Positions 43,261 through 63,465 are shown, counted from the first letter of the stretch. The stretch: DNA of 64,000 bases from Prunella strophiata (GCA_036583965.1 JAZBQD010000027.1:2560687-2624686), one strand, 5' to 3'. Notes: generated from the sequence alone by a model not told the origin. A program made the numbers and translations.

Positions 43261-44879
43261 ATGATGGCCAGGGAGAGGCTGTGGCTGCATTCCTGATGTC
43301 CCCTCCCAGTCCCTGGCAAGTGGCATCTCAGAGGATTCTTCGATACTCGTGTGCATCAGCCACCTTGGAGCGCTCCCCAGATTCACCTAATCCGCTTTTA
43401 AACAGATTATCGGGTTTCGTTTGTGCAGACTGCAAAGTTCTCCTTGTTCATCCCGGATTGTTTGAAAGCACCGTTTATTCTCTGGGGTCAAAGAGGGGTC
43501 ACACAAGTTATCCACATCTCTGTATACATTTCCAAGCACCTACAGCTCATGGAAAAGACTCTTTCCTCCAGCTATTGAGCAAGTAGAAGTTCAGTGACTG
43601 AAAAGGGGAAATGGGTTTGGCCGTTTCCTCAAAAATGGGGTTTTTGGTAGTTGGTGCTTTTCTGAGGCACACTTACAGAAATGTGTGCTGTGAGCTGCCA
43701 CCACAGCTTCTTACACCCCCCCCACACACCTTTGAGCACTTCAACCTAACCCCAGGGAAAAAAGAACAAAAACAAGTTCAACTGAATATCTGTGACCACA
43801 AGAGCTTCCTGTAGGTGCCCGAAGTTCCTGCTGCAAAAGCCTCATTGTTGTCATTAGGGCTCAGGGATCATCATGGCTTTGGGATGAGCACAAGGGATGG
43901 GCAATGGATAAAGTGCATGGTCCCAGGAGCAGCAGGAGAGGTGCTGTGTCTCTGAGGCCACAGCTGACACATCAAAGTTGGTTTGTTGATCAGGATAGAG
44001 AGAAGAAAATAATGTCAGAATCACCCCCCACCTCCACCAGCAAAATAAACCCCCAGTACCATGATCCCTCTCTTTCAGGCATTGCCAGAATACCCCGAGC
44101 AGCAGGAGTGGGGCTGTCCTGGGAAGCCTGAAGGATCCCACACTTTCCCCTAGTTCTCTGATCTGTTGTTGGACTCCTCAGGAAATGTGTTCCTCTCACT
44201 CAGCACCTGAGCCCCTCACATGGGAATCAGGGCAGGGCCCCGGTCACTCCTGAACTGGGAAATGGGATATTTTATTCCTCCCTGTTTATCAGGAGCCTGG
44301 GCACTGCCAGGAGGGCTCTGGAATTGCTGGGTAAGCAGCCAGAGCCCAACCCTCAGATCTGCCCCTGTGATGTTCCCAGTCAGAGTTTAAAGGTCTTTGG
44401 GTTCTTCTGGAAGGAAGGGGGGATCCCAGTGGGCCAGATCCATCCCCACTGGATGCTGAGTTCCTGGCCCAGATGGAGATCATGTGCTGCCCCAGCATCC
44501 CTGGAGCTGCTGCTCTCCCACGCTCTGGCAACAGCTGGAGCAGGGCTGGGATTTGCCCCTGTGTCTCACAGACAAGGAAAATCAAAAGCTTTACCTAGTG
44601 CTGAAGGAATTATTTGGCATCACTAAAGTGATTTCTGCCTGTCCTCACTTGGTGCAGCTGGATGAGCACATGGGATTGGGCACATGGGGAAGCTCAAAGC
44701 CTAAAACCCAAATTGCCTTTTCTTTGCATTTTCCATGTGATTGCATTGAGGAACAAGGGCCCGAAGTGAACCGGGCGGGGCTGAAGGGCCGAGCCAGAGA
44801 ACAGCTGGTGCAAAAACAGTTCAACTTCTGCATCCCGAGCCCATCCCCGCAGATTTCCCTTCCTTCCCACCGCTCTTGA

Positions 44880-45180
44880 TCCGCATCTGTGCAAACAGGA
44901 TGAGCTACAGAAGTATAAATAAAGCGTTCAACCGAATACAGCGGGCATGAGGGAAAGTTAAAAAAAAAAAAAAAAACAACCAAACCATCCCCAAAAGCAG
45001 CGTTCTGGCCTCGCAGAGCAGCCGCTCCTCCTGGCTCCCGCTGTCCCGCCTGCAGCCGCTCGGGGGAGGGCACCGGGTCCCGCTCCGCCCCCGGGCCCGC
45101 CTCGGCTCCCTCCGGAGCAGCGGGATCGCCGCGCTGGCTCTGCCCGGGCAGGTACGGCCGCGCCGGGGGCGCCGGGGGGC
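44880..45180 (+). promoter_or_regulatory. candidate promoter / first exon, possibly KANK4
   Basis: A TATAAATA at 44915-44922 precedes a 17-18 base A run, and then a CpG-dense block at 44999-45180. A consensus-like donor CAG|GTACGG occurs at 45150-45155. It could be an upstream noncoding exon on the KANK4 strand. Unproven. Confidence 0.3.
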
Positions 45181-45957
45181 TTGGGTCTGGTGTGTGTGCC
45201 CGGGGCACTTTGGGTCTGGTGTGTGTGCCCGGGGCACTTTGGGTCTGGTGTGTGTGCCCGGGGCACTTTGGGTCTGGTGTGTGTGTCTGGGGCACTTTGG
45301 GTCTGGTGTGTGTGCCTGGGGCACTTTGGGTCTGGTGTGTGTCTCGGGGCACTTTGGGTCTGGTGTGTGTCTGGGCACTTTGGGTCTGGTGTGTGTCTGG
45401 GGCACTTTGGGTCTGGTGTGTGTCTGGGGCACTTTGGGTCTGGTGTGTGCCCGGGGCACTTTGGGTCTGTGTGTGTGTCCGGGGCACTTTGGGTCTGGTG
45501 TGTGTCTGGGGCACTTTGGGTCTGGTGTGTGTGCCCGGGGCACTTTGGGTCTGGTGTGTGTGCCCGGGGCACTTTGGGTCTGGTGTGTGTGCCCGGGGCA
45601 CTTTGGGTCTGGTGTGTGCCCGGGGCACTTTGGGTCTGGTGTGTGTGTCTGGGCACTTTGGGTCTGGTGTGTGCCGGGGCACTTTGGGTCTGGTGTGTGC
45701 CCGGGGCACTTTGGGTCTGGTGTGTGTGCCCGGGGCACTTTGGGTCTGGTGTGTGCCCGGGGCACTTTGGGTCTGGTGTGTGCCCGGGGCACTTTGGGTC
45801 TGGTGTGTGTGTCTGGGGCACTTTGGGTCTGGTGTGTGCCTGGGGCACTTTGGGTCGGGTGTGTGTGCCCGGGGCACTTTGGGTCGGGTGTGTGTCTGGG
45901 GCACTTTGGGTCTGGTGTGTGTGTCTGGGCACTTTGGGTCGGGTGTGTGCCTGGGGC
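45181..45957. repeat. 28-copy GC-rich minisatellite
   Basis: About 28 tandem copies of a 24-30 bp unit with core GGGGCACTTTGGGTCTGGTG followed by a variable (TG)n and CCC or TCT. Copies differ mainly in the length of the TG run. Several frames on both strands lack stops, creating spurious ORFs of 300-540 codons. Confidence 0.97.
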
Positions 45958-46300
45958 TGCTCGGGAGCACTGGGGGAGCCCTGCAGGATGCTCGGGGGTG
46001 CTCCGGAGGTGCTTCAGAGGGTGCTCCGGGGGTGCGCTGGAGGATGTTCAGAGAGATGTTTTGGAAGTGCTCAGGGATGCTCCAGGGTGCCCAGGGAATG
46101 TGTGGGAGCGCTTTGGAGGGTGCTCCGAGGGTGCTCTTGGGTCTGCTCCAAGGGTACTCCAAGGATGCTCCGGAGGTGCTCAGAGGGTGCTCGGGGGTGC
46201 TCAGGGAGTGCTCCTGGGTCTGCTCCAAGGATGCTCCGGGGGTGCTCAGGGAGTGCTCCTGGGTCTGCTCCAAGGATGCTCCGGGGGTGCTCAGGGCTCT
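45958..46300. repeat. second degenerate tandem repeat
   Basis: GGTGCTC-type motifs recur every 10-15 bp. Two identical 45-bp copies occupy 46201-46245 and 46246-46290. It directly continues from the preceding minisatellite but with an unrelated unit. Confidence 0.85.
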
Positions 46301-46559
46301 TGGTCCCTGGCGTGGCTGCCCAGGGGCAGCACCAGCCGTGGCTCACTCGGGACGGGAGCGTTTCCAGAGCAGCCCTGGCTCCGGGATGGAGGCACTGGCA
46401 GCTGGGAGAGGGCAGGAAAGCTCCGAGCCCCGCTGGGACCCCCAGAAGTCACCGTGTGAGGGCTGGGAAGGGCCCCCAGGCCCTGGGCATTGCAGTGGAA
46501 GTCCCCAGAGTTGTGTTTAGCCTCAAAGCCGAGCCATAAAGCCCTGCCCAGCCTTGAAG

Positions 46560-47000
46560 ATGTGGCTGAGCCAAGCCCCAGCCCAGCCTCCCGTCTGAGC
46601 GAGGTCTCCCCCCGCTGCCCGCAGCCTCTCCCCATTTCCTTGCCGGCGTTCCAGCCGCCCGGCCGGGGCAGCTGCTGGCCCCGTTAAGTCACTCCTGGCT
46701 CTGGCCGGGGCTGTGCTCGGGTTCCCTGAGTCCCGGAGGGGCAGGAGGGAGCGGAGGCTCGGGCAGCGCCTCTCCCCGCAGGCAGCATCGCCGCTCCGGC
46801 CGTGCATTTCCGAGCAGCCCAGCCGTGCCGGACCAGGCGTGCCCCGGGCAGCTCTGCCCAGCTCCCAGCTCCCAGCTGTGATTCCAGCGGGCCCGGGAGC
46901 TCGGGCTGTGCTCCGGGAGGGATCGGCAGCAGCGAGCGCTGAGCTGCTGCGGGGCTGCGCATCACTGGAGGAGAGGCTGGGTGCTCCGAGAGGAGGGCGC
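46560..47000. promoter_or_regulatory. CpG-rich patch (candidate promoter)
   Basis: GC- and CpG-rich DNA with no coding match. A possible alternative KANK4 promoter, by position and composition only. Confidence 0.3.
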
Positions 47001-50000
47001 TGGAGGCAGAACGTGGGGTGGATAATGTCAGCTGGAAGTTCACGTGAGTTCAGGGTGGAGGAAGCCGTGGTCTGGATGCTCTGGGTGTGATGTTCACCAG
47101 GCAGGCGTGGGAGTGGGTCTGGGCTCTTCAGGGATATCTCATTTTTTATCTCATTTTCTGACAGCTCTGGGATGTGACACCAGCAGGAAGGGCTTCCCTT
47201 GTCCAGAGCCACCCCAGATATTAAATATTTCAGCTGTGTTGCCCAAATGAAATTGGTGAACACCCAAAAACATTGCTCATATAGGGCAAGGGTAGCAACC
47301 ACAGCAATGTGAAAAAAATCAGCATTTGCCTTTGGATGTGTTTTGCAGTCTTCCAGGTGGTTTGTGTTTGATTTTGGATGGGCTAAATGGGAAAAGCTGA
47401 TCTCTTAAATGATACCTGAGATGGCAAAGGAGGAGGGGAAACCTGTAACCTCACTGTTAATCATTGGTTGTCTCTTTGGTTGTAATATTTAAAAAAAATA
47501 AATATATCTGCTGAAATGACAGCCTGATGAGCAGGGACCTGGCTGGGGAGTCTGTGGTTGAGGAGGGATCAGTGAATGGATTCATGAAAACAGTCCTGGA
47601 GCTGGAAGGTGAGGTGTCAGGGAGCCTGTTGCTGCTGTGGGCTCTGTCAGGCTCCTGGTGCAGTTTCCTGTGAATAGGAAAGCCATGGTCACATGCTGCT
47701 CCTCTCCAGAAAGTCCTGTTGTGAGGAAGGATTTATCTCCCAGTGCTGGGTCTGTCCCATTCCCACATATTTCTTTGCCACCAAGGAATATGACATTGCT
47801 TCCCATCAAACAATCTCTGGCATGGGAACCTTTTGGGAGGGAGAGGTTTGCTCTCAAAGCATTCCTTGAATCAGGAGCAGTGTTGAGATCCTGGGCCATG
47901 GCTGCTGGATGAACACAGGCTCATTCACCAGCTTGGTGCCAATTCAGGTCCCTCCCTTGGTGGTTTTACAGCTGCCAAATATTTTAAAAGTTGCATTTTT
48001 CATCACTGTGTGTTGCAGCCCAACTCATCAAATCTTGGGTGTTTTTAAGGAAGCTTTGGGAGCAGCCACAGGGATGAGCATGGCCCCATTGAGGAGGGAA
48101 AAAAAGTCAATATGGAAAGTTATTGTATTTTCCATTTGGTGCCCCACTTGACAGGGGTTATGTGACTCTGCCTGGCTCCAGAGCAGAGGGATGCAGATTT
48201 TGGTCAATAAAACCCTGAGCCCAACTCCAGGGGTGTGAAAGAGCCCATGGCTTGGGGCAGAAATCTCATGGTGACAATGCCAGGGGAGAGCAGTGGGGAG
48301 GAACCAGCTGCAGGGAGCTCCTGCAGCTTCAAACCTGTTTATTTTAAACCTCAGGGGAATTCATGTTTTGGGAAGCCTTGAGTCCTGCCCATCCTAGGGT
48401 TTAAACAGAACATGAAAAAGAAGGTGGTGTCATTATTAAGAATATACACTGCCCAAATGGACAATTTGGTGGAGTCAGAAATGTGAAATATGGTGAAAAA
48501 CCCACACAGACACAGAGGTCTCCATCTTCAAAGTGAGAATATCTTAAATTCATCTCTGCAGCTGATTCCTCTACCTGTCAGGGTTGAATGTGGTGTAAGT
48601 GAGAAAGCTGAAACTACACCAGCAATGTGTGGCTGAGGCTTGGTCAAAAACCTGGAGGAAAATCCCCATTTCCTAAATGGGTGAGAGGTGGGAAATGCTG
48701 CTCCAGGGCTCCCAGCTCCCATTATCCACACAGAAATCACCAGCAGAGGAGGAAGGCAGCACATCCTCCCTCTCTGCAGTCCCAGTCAATGAGGAGAGTG
48801 GTTTCAGGTGGCCTGAAAAAGAAATGTTCCTGTGTGAAGAGGTTTTTGAACTTGTCAGGAGTGTGATCAATCCCAGCCTGGTTGGCTGGGGTCAGAAATC
48901 GATGTGAAATGGCTCCGTGCCTCCCTGGGGGATTGCAGGGAGGAGGAGAGAAATGCAGACAATAGAGTTTTCCTAAAAGCACCTAAATTTTCCCACTTTG
49001 ACCACGTGGGAGTTATTCAGTATCAGTGGCAGCAAAGCTTGACTTGTCCCAAGGTCAAGGAGGTGGAAACCAGCAGCTTGGAAGAGACCAGAATCCATAG
49101 CAGGACTTCATTGTTTGCCCTCAAAACTTGTGGGATTGAGGCAAAGAGGGTAAACATCAGAAATGAGGCACCTCAGATTTTTGTCTGCCTTCTGACTGTG
49201 GAGCACTTTTGTTTCAGGGCTTTGGGTGCTTTTCTGTGATCACCTGGCTCTGGGAAAGAAGACTTTAGGGAAAACAGCAGTTTTCAAGGCACGGGATAAA
49301 ATCACAAGAATCGACCAAGGCTTTTGTGAGTCTGTGGCTGGAATGAGCTGAAGGTCAGTCAGAAAAGAGGTTATCAGAGGAGGGGGTGAATGTGATCATT
49401 TTCCCCTCCTGGTAAGCCAGAAAAGAGGGAGAGAGTTTGGATATCTGATACCTCCAGGTCTGACCCGTCTCTAATGGAAATGCTGGCAGGAAGCTCATAA
49501 CATTTATTAGACAGCAAGGAGCAGCTTTAATAAAATCAGAATCCACACAGCTTTATTACAGACTCTGGGAAGGAGAGGGGCCTGAAATGGCTGTTTAAGT
49601 ACCAAGGGTTGCACACTCGGGGGCTGCTGAAAGAGATCCTCTCCTTTATTGAGTGCTGCTGGGTTCATTATTCAGCTTCCTTGTGAGCCCTGTCGGTTCA
49701 GAGCCCGGGGAGGCCCCACAGCCTCCAGGATGTTTTCCATGTGCACAGCCCCCAGCTCCAGCCCCATCCGCTCCTCCTCCGCTGCTTTTTTTGCAGAGGG
49801 GGTGGGAGGCCAGCCTGGACCTCTCCATCATCAGCCACGAGCTGATGGGTTGCAGAGAGAGCTCGTCCCTCTCCAGCACTCCCAAATTGCTTCCAGCTCC
49901 CAGCTCTGCTCTGGAGATGCCCCAGGCAGGCAGGGAGTTTCCTCTTGGGGTGTGATAAGGTCCTGTTGTCATCAGCCATGTGCTGAAACCATCCACTGGC

Positions 50001-50811
50001 CCCAGGATGAAGGCTCTTCCCATAAGTAACAGGGTTTGCGTCCTAAATCCAGCCTGCTCTGCCTCAGCACGTGCCATGGGTGATAGCAGCACAGAGGGAA
50101 GCCTGCCCAGCACGTGTGGTGTGGCTGCAGGCTGGGATGCATCCAGCTTGGAAACTTTTCCTCCTGGGTGCTGGTGGGTGTGTGGAACAGTGGCTCAGGC
50201 ATTGTCTGGTCTCCCCACTTTAATTCTGGGTCTGCTCAGCTGCCTTCTGCCCCCTCAAGCTGCTGTTCCAAGGGGTGCTGTGGGGCACAGGACCACTGGC
50301 ACTGGTGATTTTGTGATGCCAGGCACACGTGGGAAGGTGGCTGGTGGGATTCAGATCTCACCCAGCAGCAACCCTGTTTGCTCCCACTTTGGGAAACCTC
50401 ATGACAACTCCTTGCAGTGCAAACCAGGACTTCAAACTGCTTTTATTTAACAAGGTATTTATTTAATCCCACAAAGTTTTCAAACCTCTTTTGTTTTTTT
50501 CTCCTGGAGGGAAACTCCTTCCCATGGCTGTGCCAGCGGGCAGCGGATCACAGCAGAGATCCCACCCGTGTGCACGTCCCCAGCAGGCTGGAAGTGGGTT
50601 ATTTTTCTTCCTTTTCAGTGAAAACAGAATTGAAAAATCCCTACAACAAATATTCCCCGAGAGGCCATTTTTATTCCTGGTATGTCCATTTGCAGCATGG
50701 CTCAGCCCGGGCTGTTGTGCAATCCAGACCGCCTGGATGGAGCAGGTTTGGGTGTAACCCTTTGGGTGCCAAGGGCCAGCTCTGTCTGTGGGTCACCCTG
50801 AGGTGATCCTG
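47001..50811. other. noncoding stretch
   Basis: No exon-like match or recognised repeat; probably intron 1 or upstream DNA of KANK4. Confidence 0.4.
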
Positions 50812-51308
50812 CCTCTCTGCTCAGCCCTGTGAGGCACATCTGGGGTGCTGTGCCCAGCTCTGGGCTCCTCAGGACAAGAGGGACATGGAGCTCCTGGAGT
50901 GGAGGCTGTGGAGATGAGGAAGGGCTGGAGCATCTCCGTGCCCAGGAAAGGCTCAGAGAGTTGGGCCTGGTCAGTCTCAAGAAGAGATGACTGAGAAGGG
51001 ACCCCATCCATGGATATAAGCATCCAAAGGGAGGTGTCAGATGGGCAAGGATGGACCAAGCTCTGCTCAGTGGTGCCCAGCAATGGGACAAGAGGAGTGG
51101 ACAGTAACTGATGCCCAGGAATTTCCACCTGAACGTGAGGCAGAACTTCTGCCCTGGGCAGATTGTCCAGAGAGGCTGTGGAGTCTCCCTCACTGGGGAT
51201 ATTCCAGACTTGTCTGGACACACTCCTGAGTAGGGTGCTCTGGGATGACCCTGCTGGAGCAGGGAGGTGGCCCTGGATGATCTCAGTTGTCCCTTCCAAC
51301 CTGAATGG
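50812..51308 (+). mobile_element. CR1 LINE, longest copy here
   Basis: About 500 bp of 3' CR1 in sense orientation: TGCCCAGCTCTGGGCTCCTC, GGGCTGGAGCATCTCCGTGC, ACTTCTGCCCTGGGCAGATT, then GATGATCTCAGTTGTCCCTT and CCAACCTGAATGG. Confidence 0.92.
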
Positions 51309-52732
51309 ACCCGTGGTGGAGAGGAGAGGGGCTGGAAGCCCAAACCTTCATCCCACAGGGATCCTGTGTGGGGAGGGGAAGGCAGCAGCCCTGCCAGCAC
51401 CCAGGGAGGCAGCAGTGGTGGCCAGGAGGGGTGGATGGGATGGCTCTTGAGCCACTTCAGGGCTGTCTGGTTCCTCTCATCCATGGGAGCAGCTGGCAGA
51501 GCAAACCCCCCGGCAGCTGCGGTGCCTGATGTGAAGCAGCAGCAGTTTCAGGCCATGACCTCAGCTCTCCTGCTTGGGGGACAGTCTTGGTGAACCCCTT
51601 CCCCACTTCCCACCCTGCAGCAACCCCCTTGGGCAAAGCTATCAGAGGCTGGATGTAAATCCATCAAGCACCAGCCCATAATTAATTAATTTGCGTGTTT
51701 TGACTCCTTCCCTTCGTGGCTCCCGATTAAAAGCTTATTTAAGGGGTCACAGACTTCTTCAGTTCCAGAGGGATTAAATGTGGGAACAACTGTAGGTCGT
51801 ATGTGGGTAATTGCAATGAGGAAATGCTCCAAATTAAAGCTTCCTGCTAGGTCTGTCCAGTGGGAAAACCAAACAATTCTTTCAGAACGACTTTAAAACC
51901 AGCAGCATGTAGAAATACGTGTATTTTCCAAGTCGTGCTGCTTTGCCTGGAGAACACAAGCGGCAGAATGTGCTCGGAAAGGACACACGAGCAGAGGAAT
52001 CCAGCAGAAGAGGAGCCAGCGTGCTCTGGAGTTGGTTTTGAAGCTCAGGCTCAGTAATTGCTTGTGAAAGCAGAAAGCCACGGACAGCGAGCCCCGCGCG
52101 GTGCGGGACGCAGGGAGCCGCGTGGGAAAGGCGGCGTTCGAGCTGGAAGATTTCTCATTCCTCGGGTAGGAAGTTTAACCCATCCGTGCCTCGGGGAGGG
52201 CTGGCAAAAGGACAGACGCTGCTGGTTCTCTGTGCTTCCTGCGAACGCAAAGCCCGTCTGCTTTTCTTCAAAGTTAATGTGTTAAAGTCCCGTTTGGGGG
52301 TTGCAGGCGGCTGGAGCAGCGCCAGCAGCTCTGCTCTCACACAGCGGCGAGATGTGGTTTTCCTCCCTAGCATGAGATTGGGGCTGTGCTGCTCGTTCAG
52401 CCATGGGAAAGGTGCTGGCACTGCTCTGTGGTGGGAGTCCCTGGGGAGAGCCCCCAGCAGAGCCCCCAGCTCCCAGGGGATGCCTCCACTTCCCAGCATT
52501 TTCTTTCCCAGCCCTGGAAGAGTTTTGCAGCCCTGAGCCCCTCGGCCTTTGCAAGCATGAGGTTGTTGTAAGTTCAGTGTGGAGACTGAGGGATTTGTCC
52601 CTGCTGCCAGCCTGGAGGGGCAGCAATCCAGGATGCCCGAGGGGAATGCCAATGCAGGAGCTCAGGACAGGCTTGGGACAGGCACTCTGCCCATCACTGA
52701 GCCTCATGCCACGAGTACCCTGCCCAAAATCA

Positions 52733-52912
52733 CAAAATCCCAGACTGGTTTGGGTTGGGAGGGACCTTAAAGCCCTTGAATCTCCTTCCACCCCTTGCCA
52801 TGGGCAGGGACACCTTCCACTATCCCGGGGTGCTCCAAGCCCCATCCAGCCTGACCTTGGCCACTTCCAGGGATCCAGGGGCAGCCAGAGCTTCTCTGGC
52901 AGCCTGTTCCAC
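52733..52912 (-). mobile_element. CR1 LINE fragment
   Basis: An antisense CR1: GACTGGTTTGGGTTGGGAGG, CCATGGGCAGGGACACCTTC, then AGAGCTTCTCTGGCAGCCTG. Confidence 0.9.
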
Positions 52913-55163
52913 ATGTCTGCTCTGCCAGCTGACCCCTGCCTTGCCAGCTGGAAGTTCGGATGGATAACCCCAGAGCCAAGGGCTGGCGAGTTTGATACGG
53001 AGACACCGGGACCCCCCTGCCCGGCATCTCCCGGGGCTGCGGATGCATGGACACGCCGAGAGGGGCCGGAGCTGCGGGGACAAGGGGCTGTGCCTGCTCC
53101 ACACGTGGGATCTGGGGACACTGAGCCCTTCTGCAGCTTCCCCCAGGCTGCCGCCTGCGTTTCCTCGGGAGAGGCGCTCGTGGAATTGCTAATGCTCCAG
53201 CCCGGAGGTGCAGCATGCGGAGCGCTGCAGCTGCAGCATCAGGTACAGCAGCAACAACGCCGTTAATTATTGACTCTCTCTTCAATTATCAGCCCAGATA
53301 AGAGAGCACCCCCCTCGACAGCCCAGGCAGCTCTTGGTGCTCTGTGTTTTCTGGGAAAAATAACTATTCCGTGGAAAAGTAACTCGATTTATGCGCCGGG
53401 ATTGAACTGTCCTCGCAAAGGTCATCCGAGAGCCGTGGGCTGCTCTGTTGGAAAATCAATCCCTCTTTTGTGCTTCTTGGTTGAAACTTGTGTTTGCTTT
53501 CTGAGCAAGGTCACAGCTCAGCTGACCAAGTTTGTAACTGCTGGAGCAGGCTGGGGTCCAGCCACGCCGAACCCTTCGCTGCCGGCTCTGCCTGCGAGAG
53601 GATGCTGTGGAGGGAGGCAAGAGCTGCTGCTCCCCGGGGGTTTGTAGGTGCCAGCGTGAGCAGGTAACCTGACAAAATGCTTTGCTAACCAGTTTTTCCT
53701 TTCACCACGAAGTGCTGGAGCCGCTGCTGCAGTGCAGGAGAACAGACAGGCAGTGCTCAGATCGTGTTGTGTTACAGCTAACAAGACTGTGCTAATGTGC
53801 TGGTGGGTTATCTTGTTATTTGTAGGCTCAGGGTTAACTGTTTCCCAGTTAAAATTACTGGCAAGACACTCTGGGAGAATGGATTTTGTGGGTATTTGTG
53901 GTATGTGGTCGAGTTAATTTGTAATTTAAATGTTTGGGGGTGTCATGGTGCTCTCCTTTCTGCTGGCTGGGGTGGATGGGGGAGCTGCTCACATTGCCTG
54001 GAGTGAAAGAGGGGTTAAATGAGAGTGTAAAGAGCCAGTGCTTGAGTCCAGGCTGGTTAAAAAGACAGTACATTGTCCCTGCAAACGGGCTGCCCCCGGG
54101 AATAAAACCACTTTGCTCTGTGGTGTTGCATTCTCACATATTTGGCTTCTCCGTTTCCATTTCTGTATGTATTTATTCCTGCCTTGAGAAAAGCAGCCTA
54201 ATTCCAATCTGGATTAATCCTCCCCATGGCCTCTCTGTGTAGCAAAGGTAAGAGTCAGTGATGCATGGGGAGAAAAAAAAAATGTTCTTCAATTGCATTT
54301 GATAGAGAAAACTCAGCAAATCCAGAACCTGGCAGAGGATCAGGCTAACAGGTTTTAGCAGGATGGAGATGCACCTAAAACTATTACTCTGCCTCAAATT
54401 ATGGGCTGGACCCTGGGTTTAGGGGTCTGCTACTTCTGGCAGATGACTTCATATTTTAATCTCATTTTTCTTAGGGACAGGCATGGGAGAGCAGCTGTGG
54501 GGTCTAAAGAGGCACATTTTTGGCTCTAAGCCATCTTCTCCATGCCTGAGCTGCCCCGGAGGGGACAGGAGAACATCAGCAAGCTGCTTGGGTACCTCCA
54601 GCATCCTTTTACGAGGCGATTTTGAAGTAGATTGGTCAAAGGAGAGAAGTCATAGTATCAATTTGGGCTGCAGAGCTGGGACCTGGCCAGCTCATAAATG
54701 ATCCAAATGTAATTATCTAGATATTAAAAACCATCCTATTCACTGGCTTTCCCCCCCCACAACTTCTGAATAAATGACCTAGAAGAGTGGAGTGTAGCTG
54801 GGCAGGCTGGAATTGGCTGCAGTCGGAAAATTAAGGGAAAGAAAAAACATTTGAGAAAGAGGTTGGTATTTGTTTTGGCACGTGCTGTTCTCTGGCAGGA
54901 GGAGACAGAAGGAGTTGCTCTTTGTAGAAGGAGTGTGGTTAATTGGAGAGCACTTGAGGAGCTTTCCAGGAGCTCACAAGGTGCTGGGTGGGCATCAGCG
55001 TGACCCTCTGTGACCCTGCTGGAGCTTTGGAGAGCTTTGATGTTCTCCTTGGGCTGGGACCTTCCTGCCTTCCTATCAAGGCTCTACATTGACATAAACA
55101 TGCCCACTTGATTGACAACTGATTGTTTCTTTAGAAGGTTTTGGTCTTTCAAAGTGTTTGTTG
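52913..55163. other. noncoding stretch
   Basis: Contains a modestly CpG-rich segment near 52980-53240. No coding match. Confidence 0.4.
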
Positions 55164-55300
55164 TAGAATCATAGAATGGCTTGGGTTGGAAGGGACCTCG
55201 AAGATCATCTCATTCCATGGGCAGGGACACCTTCCACCATCCCAGGTTGCTCAGAGCCCTGTCCAAGCTGGCCTTGGACACCTCCAGGGATGTGGCAATG
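55164..55300 (-). mobile_element. CR1 LINE fragment
   Basis: TAGAATCATAGAATGGCTTG, GGTTGGAAGGGACCTCGAAG, then CATGGGCAGGGACACCTTCC, an antisense CR1 3' end. Confidence 0.9.
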
Positions 55301-56507
55301 CCTTATGGTAACAATACAGCAGGATTTGACTTCATTTTTCAGCTGGTCTTTGGTAAAGGTCAGCTGGAGCCCCTTCCTGGGGAGCTCTGGAGCTGTGCTC
55401 AGGTGCTGAAGCCCTCGCTGAGGCAAAGCTCTGCACACAGAAAATGAGTCCAGACTCTGGTGTTTTGGTCCATGAGATGGGTGTGAGCTGGGGCTGGCTC
55501 AGCCCAGCATAGCTCAGGGATGCACTGGAGGAGCAGGGATGGACTTCCAAGCACTGTCTCTGGCCAGGAACCAAACTAGATACTGTAAGGAGAATCATAA
55601 ACAAACAACCTACTGTTCAGGAAACTCCCACGTCATCCTCTGTAGCAGAAATTAAAACCAGACCTTCTCACTTGGAGTGTTGTTGTCCTTCTCACACAAG
55701 CCAGGGAGCCTCCTGCTGTGATGTCCAACTGCCCCAACCTCCTTCACCCTTCCCTGCCTCTTCCCTGTGCCTTTCTAAAGGATCTGGAGGTGAGAAGTTT
55801 CACCCAGGACCTCTCTGGGTCGTTCTCAGAATTTCTCAGGAGGGTCTCATCCGTGTCCACATGATGGGAAGGAGCTGGAGGGTAGCACAGCCCAGAAATG
55901 ATGTGAGGATCTCAGTGTTGGCTGTGGTAGATCTCCACCTGAAGTTGTTCCCTGAGCTGAAAGCAATTTGTCTGTGGTTCAGTGCAATTTGGTGAAGGTT
56001 CTTTTTAACAGTAGGGAATGTGCTCTGAAGTAATGGCTGCCATTTGAACGAGCTTCAGCATAAATTCTGAATCTTTGCTTGTTATGAATTAAAAATAAAA
56101 GACAAAGCAATCATTTCTGTGTGTAGTTTATATCCCTAGTTGTCAGGGAGCTTTTATCATGTTGGGTATCTCCAGCTCAAGCATTCAGTGGAGAGTCCCT
56201 GAGCCATCAATCTCAAGTCACCCCAAATGTCTGTCTGTCCTCACTGCAGTCATACCTCTGTAGTGCAGGGGATGTTTTACAAGGACCAGCTCCCTGGGAT
56301 GTGTCTGTCAAGCACAAGTTGTTGCCTCTGGAAAAGGAGCTATTGATTTTAGCAGCTTCAAAGCCCTTGGAGACCCCTGGGCTGCAGAAGGTGGGAAGTG
56401 GGAGGGGGGTGGTCTTTGAAGGCTTGTAAGGCTTTAAGGAGAGATGAAGTTCACATGGCTGAGCATGTTATTTTATTAAATTAGAAGTATCCATTTCTTT
56501 TTTCAAG

Positions 56508-56570
56508 GGTGAAGTGACTCCTCAGCCCTTGTCAGAAGATGCTTAAGTGACAGCCCAGTTAGACCCCACC

Positions 56571-56586
<16 letters not shown>
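56508..56586 (+). CDS. KANK4: KANK4 first coding exon (with 5'UTR)
   Basis: The acceptor TTTTTTCAAG probably ends at 56507. The coding part is ATG at 56571 to 56586 (MEKTE plus one base), with the donor GTATGG. Human KANK4 begins MEKTDA as I recall. Confidence 0.85.

Positions 56587-63465
<6,879 letters not shown>

Noticed and set aside
44645..46539. Very long ORFs (300-540 codons) on both strands
   Set aside because: They are translations of the 28-copy minisatellite, open in several frames at once, with no splice or family support.
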